Below, piece after piece: positions 53,915-61,705 of a stretch of DNA of 64,000 nt (positions are counted from its first letter, which is position 1; each line of letters starts with the position of its first letter). Made by a program: the position numbers and the translations under genes. The stretch is taken from positions 136,294-200,293 of the forward strand of contig CAVRSV010000025.1 of NCBI GenBank assembly GCA_963723965.1, written 5' to 3'. The notes beneath the pieces were generated by a model that saw only the letters and a list, made by a program, of their open reading frames with translations, was not told where the DNA came from and ran no database searches. This DNA comes from JARRKC01 sp963723965 (GTDB taxonomy: Bacteria > Acidobacteriota > UBA6911 > RPQK01 > JAPXNP01).

Positions 53915-55321
53915 ATGCGACTCTATCTGATCAATCCAACCAACCCCCTCGTGAGCATCATCAACGTCAGGGAGAGCCGCTGGAACCGGTACCGAGTGTG
54001 GAAGCCGCTGGGGCTGATGGTTCTGGCGGGTTTGACGCCGCCGGAATGGGAGGTCTCGATTTTCGACGAAAACCTCGGGGTCCCCGACTATGAGGCGCTG
54101 CCTCGGCCGGATCTGGTCGGCATTACGGCCTTCACCTCGCAGGCCAACCGCGCGTATGAGGTAGCCCGTCGCTTCCGGCGTCGGGGCGTCCCCGTCGTCA
54201 TGGGCGGCATTCACGCCACCATGTGTCTGGACGAGGCCATGGAACGGGTGGACTCGGTGGTGACGGGGGAGGCCGAGTCCCTCTGGGCTCAGGTCCTGGA
54301 GGACGCCCGACAAGGCCGTCTGGAGTGTCGGTATGACGGCGGGTTTGCCGACATGCAGGACATTCCGGCGGCTCGCCACGATCTGTTGCCGCCCGCCTAT
54401 GCCTTCGGTGCCGTTCAGACTACCCGCGGTTGTCCCCTGAACTGCGGCTTCTGCAGCGTGACAACGTTCAATGGCGCGCGTTACCGGCAGCGGCCGATTG
54501 CGGATGTCGTGCGGGAGTTCCAGTCGATCCGCGAGAAACACGTTCTGATCGTCGACGACAACCTCATCGGCACCCGCGCCGAGCACATAGCCCGGGCCAA
54601 AGAGCTGTTCCGCGCCCTGGCCAGGGCGAATCTGGGGAAGAAATGGGTTGCCCAGGCCACCGTCAACTTCGCCGATGACGAGGAACTGCTGTCACTGGCC
54701 GCCAAGGCGGGTTGTGCGGGTGTGTTCATTGGCTTCGAATCTCCTTCGCCGGAAGGCCTGCGAGAGCTGGGCAAGAAATTCAACCTGGTGAAGGGCCGGA
54801 ATTTTCGCGCCTCGGTGCGTCGCATACAGCGGCATAACATCCTGGTCGTCGGCTCTTTCATCATCGGCCTGGACATCGACGGACCGGGCATAGGTAAACG
54901 TATCAGCCAAGCGGCCAACCACTACGGAGTGGACAATCTCAACCTGCTCTTTCTGACACCTCTACCCGGCACTCGTCTCTGGGACGAGATGAAATCCGCA
55001 GACCGTCTGGCCTTCGACAGATTCCCGGAGGACTGGAAGTATTACACCCTCACCTTACCAGTGGCCCGGTATCGACAACTGTCTCAGGACGACATTATCC
55101 AGGAAGCACTGAACTGCAACCGCAGCTTCTACTCCCTTCCGCGCATTCTGGGCCGAGTCTGCAGCAGCACCTGGCACCGTCGCCAGCCGCTGATCAGTTT
55201 CGTGGGCAATCTCTCCTACCGGGGCAATATCCACTTGGATAGGAGGCGCTACAAGGACTTCCAGCGCGAATGCTTGGGTCGAGGCGAGCCCTGCGGGGCA
55301 CAAGCAGGTTCCGCTGGTTAG
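53915..55321 (+). CDS. Radical SAM protein with B12-binding domain
   Basis: 468 residues. The N-terminal ~130 residues form a cobalamin-binding-like Rossmann domain (DLVGITAFTSQANRAYEVARRFRRRGVPVVMGGIHATM) and the centre is a radical SAM barrel with Cys173, Cys177 and Cys180 in RGCPLNCGFC. The full DxHxxG cobalamin motif is not seen, as is common in this subgroup. The family includes methyltransferases and ring-forming enzymes acting on lipids, phosphonates or pigments; the substrate cannot be read. GAAAGG lies upstream of the ATG. A second member of the class is at 59.3 kb, on the other strand. Confidence 0.88.
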   Translation: MRLYLINPTNPLVSIINVRESRWNRYRVWKPLGLMVLAGLTPPEWEVSIFDENLGVPDYEALPRPDLVGITAFTSQANRAYEVARRFRRRGVPVVMGGIHATMCLDEAMERVDSVVTGEAESLWAQVLEDARQGRLECRYDGGFADMQDIPAARHDLLPPAYAFGAVQTTRGCPLNCGFCSVTTFNGARYRQRPIADVVREFQSIREKHVLIVDDNLIGTRAEHIARAKELFRALARANLGKKWVAQATVNFADDEELLSLAAKAGCAGVFIGFESPSPEGLRELGKKFNLVKGRNFRASVRRIQRHNILVVGSFIIGLDIDGPGIGKRISQAANHYGVDNLNLLFLTPLPGTRLWDEMKSADRLAFDRFPEDWKYYTLTLPVARYRQLSQDDIIQEALNCNRSFYSLPRILGRVCSSTWHRRQPLISFVGNLSYRGNIHLDRRRYKDFQRECLGRGEPCGAQAGSAG

Positions 55322-55402
55322 CAGGCAGACCAGGGATTGCCTGGGGAGCTGGACCCGCGGTTCAAGAATTTCATGCCTTGCGCTTCACCCGATCGGGTCC
55401 TT

Positions 55403-55420
55403 CGCTCGGAAGAACGAGCG
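55403..55420. terminator. Possible convergent terminator
   Basis: CGCTCG, a 6-nt loop, CGAGCG between the radical SAM stop (plus) and the phosphatase stop (minus). Short stem, no T-tract. Confidence 0.3.
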
Positions 55421-55456
55421 GTGCCGTCGGCTCGCGTCCTCGAACGTGGACAACGG

Positions 55457-56899
55457 CTATACGGCAGACCCGAAAGAAGCGACGACGAGGGTCAGATCGT
55501 CCCGGGGTGCGACTTCGCCCATGAAATCACCCACCGCAGCCATGACGGCGTCGCTGATCTCGTTCGGGCTCGAGTGGCCGCAGGTTTTCACTCGCTCGCG
55601 CAGTCGATCCACACCGTACTCTTCGCCCGCCGAGTTGGTGGCCTCAATCAGGCCGTCCGAGTACAGGACGAGTATGTCACCGGGTCGAAGCTCGCGTCGG
55701 CCCTGCGCGTAGCGGGCGTCGCCCAGAACGCCGAGCACGGGGCCACCGGTGTCGAGAGGGGAAGGATCCGTGCCACCATCCCCGTGGCGGAGCAGGATCG
55801 GGGGAAGGTGGCCCGCGTTCACGTAGTGGAGCAGAGAGGAGGGCGAGTCATAATAGCACCAGAACATGCTGGCATAGCGACCGCCCGAGGCGTCGGCGCA
55901 GAGGAGCCGATTCAGCTGTGCGGACTCCTGTTCGTGCCGCGCGCCGGATTCCGTCCACGCGGCGGAGCGGACGGCGCCATGAATGACGCCAGTCAGCAGC
56001 GCGGAGGGAACCCCCTTGCCCGAGACGTCCCCGATCACGAGGGCGATTCGCCCGCCCTCGGCACGGAAGACGTCGTAGAAATCCCCGCCCACCTGCTCGG
56101 CCGGTCGGTAGAAAGCCGCCAGTCGGACCGGCTCGTAGTCGTCGGTTCGAGACGGCAGAAGGGCGGACTGCACTTCACGCGCAATCTCGAGCTGAGCCTC
56201 CAACCACCGGCGACGCTCGTAGGAGCGGAACGCGAGAGCCGCGATGATGACGGTGGCAAGCAAGGCAAGCGCTCCGGCGCAGTTGATGACGAGGTTCTGG
56301 CGAATCGGCCAGAGGACCGACGGATCCCGGATGGCGAGCCGTTCCGCCATCTCCACGGTGAGCAGCGAGCGCGGACCGCGCGCCACACCCGCCGCTGCTG
56401 AGCCGGCAGGGCCGGCGGAGGAGGCCAGTCCCCGATCATAGACGGGAAAGACTTCGACCACGACCTCTCCCGCGGATGACGGAATGATCTTATAGAGCGG
56501 TTGGTGGCTGCGGAAGTGGGAGCTCTCCTCTTCCGGGGTGAATATCTGGCCCTCCACCTTCCCGCGGCGTGCGAGCACACTCCCGTCCGGCCCTCGTACT
56601 TCGAACCACAGCGCGTCCTGGGCCGCCTCGTTGAACTCGGCGGTCGGCAGCTCGCCGGAGGGCGCGGTCGACGTCGCAGAATGGCGGAGGGACTGTTCGA
56701 GGGCGACGACGTATCCGGCCATTTCATGACGCACCTGCTGAGTGGCGAGAATGCGCCAGACGAAGAGGTAGTCCCTCACGGAGTTTGCCAGCAGCAGGAC
56801 GGCAAGCAGCGCGGCGACGATCAGCCAAGCGATGAGCCAGCGGCGGATTTGCCCCACGGGCGAGCGCCCTGACCCCGGAACACTCTGCGCGAGATGCAC
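55457..56899 (-). CDS. Membrane-anchored SpoIIE-type PP2C phosphatase
   Basis: 480 residues from GTG 56899 (AAAGGAG upstream). Helix one (WLIAWLIVAALLAVLLLA) and helix two (VINCAGALALLATVIIAALAF, ~residue 220) enclose a ~150-residue extracytoplasmic sensor domain. The C terminus is the phosphatase (VGGDFYDVFRAEGGRIALVIGDVSGKGVPSALLT, YVNAGHLPPILL, LVLYSDGLIEATN) with metal ligands kept. It should dephosphorylate a cytosolic anti-sigma antagonist on an envelope signal. A second SpoIIE phosphatase, cytosolic and PAS-linked, is at 47.6 kb. The two Crp/Fnr genes lie just upstream on the same strand. Confidence 0.92.
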   Translation of the reverse strand: MHLAQSVPGSGRSPVGQIRRWLIAWLIVAALLAVLLLANSVRDYLFVWRILATQQVRHEMAGYVVALEQSLRHSATSTAPSGELPTAEFNEAAQDALWFEVRGPDGSVLARRGKVEGQIFTPEEESSHFRSHQPLYKIIPSSAGEVVVEVFPVYDRGLASSAGPAGSAAAGVARGPRSLLTVEMAERLAIRDPSVLWPIRQNLVINCAGALALLATVIIAALAFRSYERRRWLEAQLEIAREVQSALLPSRTDDYEPVRLAAFYRPAEQVGGDFYDVFRAEGGRIALVIGDVSGKGVPSALLTGVIHGAVRSAAWTESGARHEQESAQLNRLLCADASGGRYASMFWCYYDSPSSLLHYVNAGHLPPILLRHGDGGTDPSPLDTGGPVLGVLGDARYAQGRRELRPGDILVLYSDGLIEATNSAGEEYGVDRLRERVKTCGHSSPNEISDAVMAAVGDFMGEVAPRDDLTLVVASFGSAV

Positions 56900-57021
56900 G
56901 TGACTCCTTTCCGGTCTGGGGCGGAAGGCGCACTGAAAGTTGCCGTCAGAACAGGTGGCCCGGACACCAAGGCCCAAAGACCCGAAACGTCCTGACCCGT
57001 TCGCGTGTTCGACAGATCCTT

Positions 57022-57678
57022 CTAGTCGTGAAGTACCACGCTCAGGAGACCGCTATTGACCGTCAAGTCTCCTCCGTCCCCGTAATCGATAAATCCAAGC
57101 TTTCTGAACTTGTTCATGAAATAGCTGACCCTCGAGCGGGTGGTGCCCACCATCTCGGCCAGATTCTCCTGGCTGATTCTGGGAAGCACGAGTTCGGCTC
57201 TGTCGTCCTTGCCGAAATGGGACAGGAGTAACAGGATCCGCGCCAGACGCTTCTCGCTCGAGTTGAAGAGCTGATCGACGAGATCCGCTTCGTATCGGAT
57301 GTTGCGCGACAGCAAATGCTTAACGAAGACTTCCGAGATCTCGTGCTGCTCGTGAAGGAGAGCCACCATCTGGCGCTTCTCGAGCCGGACCAGGCTGCAA
57401 TCGGTGAGGGCCGTTGCCGTTGCCATGCGCAAGCGCTGCCCGGCCAGACAGCCCTCGCCGAAAAACTCACCCCTGCCGAGAACCGCGATAATCGCTTCTT
57501 TGCCCTTTTTCGAGGTAACCGAGAGTTTCACCTGACCTTGGCGGAGAAAGAACACCGCATCCGCAGGGTCCCCTGCCCAGAAGATGCTGCGGTTCGCACC
57601 ATACTCCAGGGCTCTCGCTTCGGGGACTCCAGAAAAGAACGCTTCCCAATCGATGGACAGACCATTCCCGATGCCCAT
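57022..57678 (-). CDS. Crp/Fnr-family regulator (copy 1)
   Basis: 218 residues: cyclic-nucleotide-binding-type sensor (GQVKLSVTSKKGKEAIIAVLGRGEFFGEG), dimer helix, and a winged helix (RISQENLAEMVGTTRSRVSYFMNKFRKLGFIDY). No cysteine cluster of the Fnr type. The sensor pocket lacks the canonical cAMP-binding RSA motif. By hand count ~78% identical, without gaps, to copy 2, with the linker and winged-helix halves almost unchanged. The start follows a good promoter at 57782-57810. Likely product of a tandem duplication. Confidence 0.93.
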   Translation of the reverse strand: MGIGNGLSIDWEAFFSGVPEARALEYGANRSIFWAGDPADAVFFLRQGQVKLSVTSKKGKEAIIAVLGRGEFFGEGCLAGQRLRMATATALTDCSLVRLEKRQMVALLHEQHEISEVFVKHLLSRNIRYEADLVDQLFNSSEKRLARILLLLSHFGKDDRAELVLPRISQENLAEMVGTTRSRVSYFMNKFRKLGFIDYGDGGDLTVNSGLLSVVLHD

Positions 57679-57993
57679 AGCGGCTCCCTCCTCTGGCCTC
57701 GGCGAGCCGCTCCGTCCAACCTTCTTTTCTGGAACGTCCGCGGCTGAGCTCCGCCGCGTGCCGTTTTTCGATGCCTATTTTAGTTTAGGCCGCACCCTCG
57801 GTTCAGTCAAGCCTGGGACCCGCAAGGCCGGCCGGTTTCAGCCACCGAAAGACGGCACGAGTCATACCGCACTTTAACGGCATTGCGGTACCCCTCGAGG
57901 ACTCGAAGATTCTGTGGCAGCGATCATCCGGTCGAGCGAAAACAACCCGATGGGGATTCCCGGGGCCTTCCTCTGTGAGTCGGAGGAGTGCCT
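57679..57993. other. Spacer between the two Crp/Fnr genes
   Basis: 315 nt that hold the copy 1 promoter (57782-57810) and leader, and nothing else recognisable. Confidence 0.5.
57782..57810 (-). promoter_or_regulatory. Promoter of Crp/Fnr copy 1
   Basis: On the minus strand TTGACT, 17 bp, TAAACT, ~105 nt upstream of the start codon. Close to sigma70 consensus with ideal spacing. Lets copy 1 be expressed separately from copy 2. Confidence 0.65.
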
Positions 57994-58650
57994 CTAATCG
58001 TGAAGAACCACGCTCAGGAGGCCGCTATTGACCGTCAAGCCTCCCTGGTCGCTGTACTCGATAAAGCCGAGTTCTCTGAACTTGTTCATGAAATGGCTCA
58101 CCCTCGACCGAGTAGTGCCCACCATTTCGGCCAGGTTCTCCTGGCTGATCCTGGGAAGCACCGGTTCGGCTCGGCTGTCCTTGCCGAAATGGGAAAGCAG
58201 CAAAAGGATCCGAGCCAGCCGCTTCTCGCTCGAGTTAAAGAGCTGATCGACGAGATCCGCTTCAAACCGAATGTTGCGCGACAGCAGATGGGTCACGAAC
58301 ATCTCCGAGATCTCATGCTGATCGTGGAGAAGCCGCACCATCAGGGTCTTATCCAGGCGGGACAGGCTGCAATCGGTGAGAGCGGTCGCCGTTGCCATGC
58401 GAAACGGTTGACCGGCCAGGCAACCCTCGCCGAAGAAATCACTGTTGTCCAGAATCGCGATAATGGCCTCTTTGCCCTGTTTCGAAGTAACCGAGAGCTT
58501 CACCTTGCCGTGCCGGAGAAGGAACACGGAATCCGCAGCATCTCCTTCCCTATAGATCTTGCGGCTCGCGCCGTATCCCAGCGTTCTCACCTCGGGAATT
58601 CCCGAAAGGAGGGATTCCCAGTCGATAGCCAGACTTTTCTTAGTGGCCAT
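57994..58650 (-). CDS. Crp/Fnr-family regulator (copy 2)
   Basis: 218 residues from ATG 58650, with the same layout and length as copy 1. The differences concentrate in the first ~110 residues (ligand-sensor half), including the FFGEGCLAG surroundings and residues 61-70, while the C-terminal half differs at only a few positions. The two probably recognise the same DNA site but different signals. Its recognition helix (TTRSRVSHFMNKF) has His where copy 1 has Tyr. Confidence 0.93.
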   Translation of the reverse strand: MATKKSLAIDWESLLSGIPEVRTLGYGASRKIYREGDAADSVFLLRHGKVKLSVTSKQGKEAIIAILDNSDFFGEGCLAGQPFRMATATALTDCSLSRLDKTLMVRLLHDQHEISEMFVTHLLSRNIRFEADLVDQLFNSSEKRLARILLLLSHFGKDSRAEPVLPRISQENLAEMVGTTRSRVSHFMNKFRELGFIEYSDQGGLTVNSGLLSVVLHD

Positions 58651-58907
58651 AGCCAATTTCCCCGCCCGGTTTCGGCCCGCAGAGTTACTCTCGGCAAACA
58701 CCAGCATCTGTTTGACCGCGCAGCTCTACCTCGCCGCCATCCGGTTATTCAAATTCCCACAGCATTTCGAGCGATGGCTGTGACCGTCTCTGTCATCTTT
58801 GCGCACCCACCCCTGATCCGCAAAGTGGCAGGACACTCTTTCGCGCCGCGTCTGCACCCGCGACTTCAATTCCCTTAATGCAGCAGGACCGGGGCTAGCC
58901 AGATCCC

Positions 58908-59099
58908 TCAGTTCCTGCCCCTCTTCTTGGCGATCGATTCCCCCCGAATCCGAAACCGAACCTCAGGTTCATACTTCCGGTCTCCCCGCCGGACCAGTTC
59001 AGTTTCGGCTCTGACCACCGCCTCGCCATCGGCTTTCTCCTTGCCCATGGCCCGGACCGAGATCAGTTCCGAATCGGAGAGGTTAGAGTAGGATTTCAT
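58908..59099 (-). CDS. Small charged protein, unknown
   Basis: 63 residues, charged and without membrane segments: MKSYSNLSDSELISVRAMGKEKADGEAVV... It has a good ribosome site (GGAGGG five bases before the ATG), a plausible promoter further upstream and a leader hairpin. The LSDSELISVRAMG start recalls the first helix of extracytoplasmic sigma factors, but the protein is far too short. No family recognised. Confidence 0.5.
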   Translation of the reverse strand: MKSYSNLSDSELISVRAMGKEKADGEAVVRAETELVRRGDRKYEPEVRFRIRGESIAKKRGRN

Positions 59100-59121
59100 C
59101 ACAACCCTCCGCGGTTGCTTG

Positions 59122-59139
59122 GCGTCTCTCTCGAGACGC
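59122..59139 (-). promoter_or_regulatory. Leader hairpin of the small protein gene
   Basis: GCGTCTC-TCTC-GAGACGC, a 7-bp stem 23-40 nt before the start codon; on the minus strand it follows a TTGAAG/16 bp/TAGACA promoter-like pair near 59152-59179. Confidence 0.4.
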
Positions 59140-59332
59140 TCGTTTGTCTACCGTAGGGCGGGAAATCTTCAACAGCCACTCACGTTTCACTCTTTTTACT
59201 CTGCGGTGTCAGGTATGTCAGTTCAGGTTTGCTCACACGGATGGTCAAAACTGCTCATATACGGTCCCATCGCTCCGGCGATGAGAGCGGCATGTGGCGG
59301 CGGGCAAACGAAGGCACCTGACCGGTTTTCGA

Positions 59333-61288
59333 TCAGGCGTCGAGCCTCCTCAACCAGGCAGTGGCGAAGTGAATCGTAAGTCGGAAGTCCAGCAGGAGCC
59401 GACTCATCATCGTCCGAAGGGGCAGCTCGGTAAACCGTCTCTTCTTCAAAGTCTGCAGGCAATCCTCCCAGAATCTCAGGACATCCTGCGAGAGATAGAA
59501 TCCGCTGAACGAGGAGAAGGGGTTCCATTTCCTGCAGAAGAGTCGGACCCGTGAGGGCACCGCGAGTTCAGGCAACGTGGCCCGGGCTCTGCGATATGCG
59601 GTCTGGATCTCCGCCACACTCGATTTGAAGGCTTCGCCGCTGCGCAGCTGCCTCAACTCCTCCAGCACCCGCTGTTCTGTAGGAGACTTCGAGCGGGTCT
59701 CCAGCCAAAGCAGCTGCATCTCGAGCAACAGTTGAAAACTGCCGGCGACCAGTCGGCGCAACTCCCGCACCCGGTTGACGTAATAGACGCGTCTCGGCTG
59801 CGGTTCGATGCCCGCCCGGACCCTTCGGCGCCCCTTCAGACGGAGCAAACCGGCCATCATCGGATGTCGCTTCTCGATTACCGCCGCACTCTTGTACCAG
59901 AAGAAGTTGCCGAAGAGATTCCAGTAATTGCGCTGCGGCGCCCGGCGCAGGATCCGGCTCATATTCTCGTAGCTGTAAAAGGTCCGCCATGCGTTCCGGT
60001 AGGCGGCCAGCAGGCTCCCCTCTTCCGGAAAGTAAGGGTGGTTCATGGTCTCGTGCTGCGAGTCATACTTGTTGTAGTCGGGGTCCATGTACCGATTCTC
60101 GCGATGCATCTCCCAATGATCGCGCGAGCCCGGCAAGGGTGTCAGGATGAAGAAAGACGCCATGTCGGGGCGAACTTCGTGAGTCAGCCTGTGGAGGTCC
60201 CGACTGATCGATTCGGGACTGTCGAAGGGGAAGCCCAGAATGTAGCCGACGTGGGTGGCAATCTCGGCACTTCGATAGGCGTCGATCAGGTTGCGGTAAT
60301 CATCGACATGGTTCTGCCGCTTCTTCGCAGCCTTCAGGTTGTCGTCATTGATGCTTTCCATGCCGATGAACACGTTGGTGCAGCCCGCCCGACGGGCCTT
60401 CTCGACGAAGCCCGTGATCTTGTAGGAAAGGACATCCACCTGCATCATGAACTCCACCGGTATCTGTTCGTTCTCCCTCAGATCGATCAGGGCATCGAAG
60501 ATCTCATTCCAGGCTTGATTCCTGGCAAAGTTGTCGTCGGTGAAGAAGTAGAACGTCATCCCCTTGCGGCGATAGTTCTCCCGGATGGCTTCGGCAATCA
60601 GGGCCGGCGACCGAAACCGCATCTTGCGGCCCTGGACGTTGATGATGGTGCAGAAGCTGCATTCGAAGGGACAGCCCCGGCCGCAATCGATGGTTCCGTG
60701 CTTCGACGCCACGAACCGCTTCATGATCGGTCCGCCCTGAAGGGGAATCGGTGCGTCGCCCAGGTCGGGCTTGCGTTCGGCGTAATCGTACAGCGGAGCG
60801 AGCCTTCCATGAGCGGCATCGGCCAGCAGCTCGGTCCAGGTCTCCTCCACTTCTCCCTTGACCACCGTCACACCCAGGTCAAGCAGTTCCTGGATTTCGG
60901 GCGCAATTCCGGGAGTCATCGCCAGCTGTCCGCTGACGTGAAATCCGCCGATCAGGACGGTCAGTCCTGCTCGCCGGAATTCCTTCGCGAGGTCCGACGC
61001 ACGGGGATACTGATGGGTCTGCACTCCGACCAGGCAGACGATCACCCGCTCCGCCTCTCTGGAGGATCGACAGATCCGCCGGGTGTCGACCTTCATCACC
61101 GCTTCGTCGATCTCGCGAATGGTGAATTCGAACTGATCCAGGGGTTTCCGCTCGCAGGCAGACCTTGTCAGAGAGGCCAGACAGGCGAGGGTGTTGCTCG
61201 GCAGCACACCGCGGAAATAGCGGACGACGTACCCGTCGTCGTCGTAACTGGAAGGTTTGATCAAATAGAGCTGGATTTTCGATTTCAT
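59333..61288 (-). CDS. Radical SAM protein with B12-binding domain (second copy, longer)
   Basis: 651 residues from ATG 61288 (GGAGA upstream). The N-terminal ~170 residues are B12-binding-like (RVIVCLVGVQTHQYPRASDLAKEFRRAGLTVLIGGFHVSG). The radical SAM centre is RGCPFECSFC with Cys206, 210 and 213, followed by FYFFTDDNFARN and the TPLPGS segment typical of the class. The extra C-terminal ~180 residues are helical and basic and lack a known family. Different from the 53.9-kb relative in length and sequence. Substrate unknown; neighbours give no pathway. Confidence 0.88.
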   Translation of the reverse strand: MKSKIQLYLIKPSSYDDDGYVVRYFRGVLPSNTLACLASLTRSACERKPLDQFEFTIREIDEAVMKVDTRRICRSSREAERVIVCLVGVQTHQYPRASDLAKEFRRAGLTVLIGGFHVSGQLAMTPGIAPEIQELLDLGVTVVKGEVEETWTELLADAAHGRLAPLYDYAERKPDLGDAPIPLQGGPIMKRFVASKHGTIDCGRGCPFECSFCTIINVQGRKMRFRSPALIAEAIRENYRRKGMTFYFFTDDNFARNQAWNEIFDALIDLRENEQIPVEFMMQVDVLSYKITGFVEKARRAGCTNVFIGMESINDDNLKAAKKRQNHVDDYRNLIDAYRSAEIATHVGYILGFPFDSPESISRDLHRLTHEVRPDMASFFILTPLPGSRDHWEMHRENRYMDPDYNKYDSQHETMNHPYFPEEGSLLAAYRNAWRTFYSYENMSRILRRAPQRNYWNLFGNFFWYKSAAVIEKRHPMMAGLLRLKGRRRVRAGIEPQPRRVYYVNRVRELRRLVAGSFQLLLEMQLLWLETRSKSPTEQRVLEELRQLRSGEAFKSSVAEIQTAYRRARATLPELAVPSRVRLFCRKWNPFSSFSGFYLSQDVLRFWEDCLQTLKKRRFTELPLRTMMSRLLLDFRLTIHFATAWLRRLDA

Positions 61289-61705
61289 GGCATCTCCGGT
61301 GCCCGGCCCGGCAGGATTCCGACCGGAAGTCTGGATAGATACGATAAACGTCGTGCCGTTTGATGTCAGTACAAAATTGAACACACTTCTGTTCACTTCT
61401 GCACACCTGGAGCTCCCGAACGCACAGTCAACCTTGACCTGTTGGCATCGGGTTGAGCCATTGGGGACAGCGAGGTGAGCAATATAGAACAGAAGATCCA
61501 CCTGTCCGCAGGGCATGATTAGGTCGGGCTCACCCATGGGGGGTATAGTCAGTCAACTGCTTGAGTCAAATCGCAGCTCTGGCCCGGGAAACCGTGGAAT
61601 ATGACAAGAGCTCCCTCACCAGGGCTGCGGGCGATGGCCATCCACGCGCGGGTGGGTCGATGACTGAGGAATCAAGGTCGCTAGATGTTTGAACGTGAGG
61701 AACCG
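61289..61705. other. Divergent intergenic region
   Basis: About 415 nt. It contains a perfect inverted repeat TGAACA, 6 nt, TGTTCA (61378-61395), ~90 nt upstream of the radical SAM start. Nothing else stood out. Confidence 0.4.
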
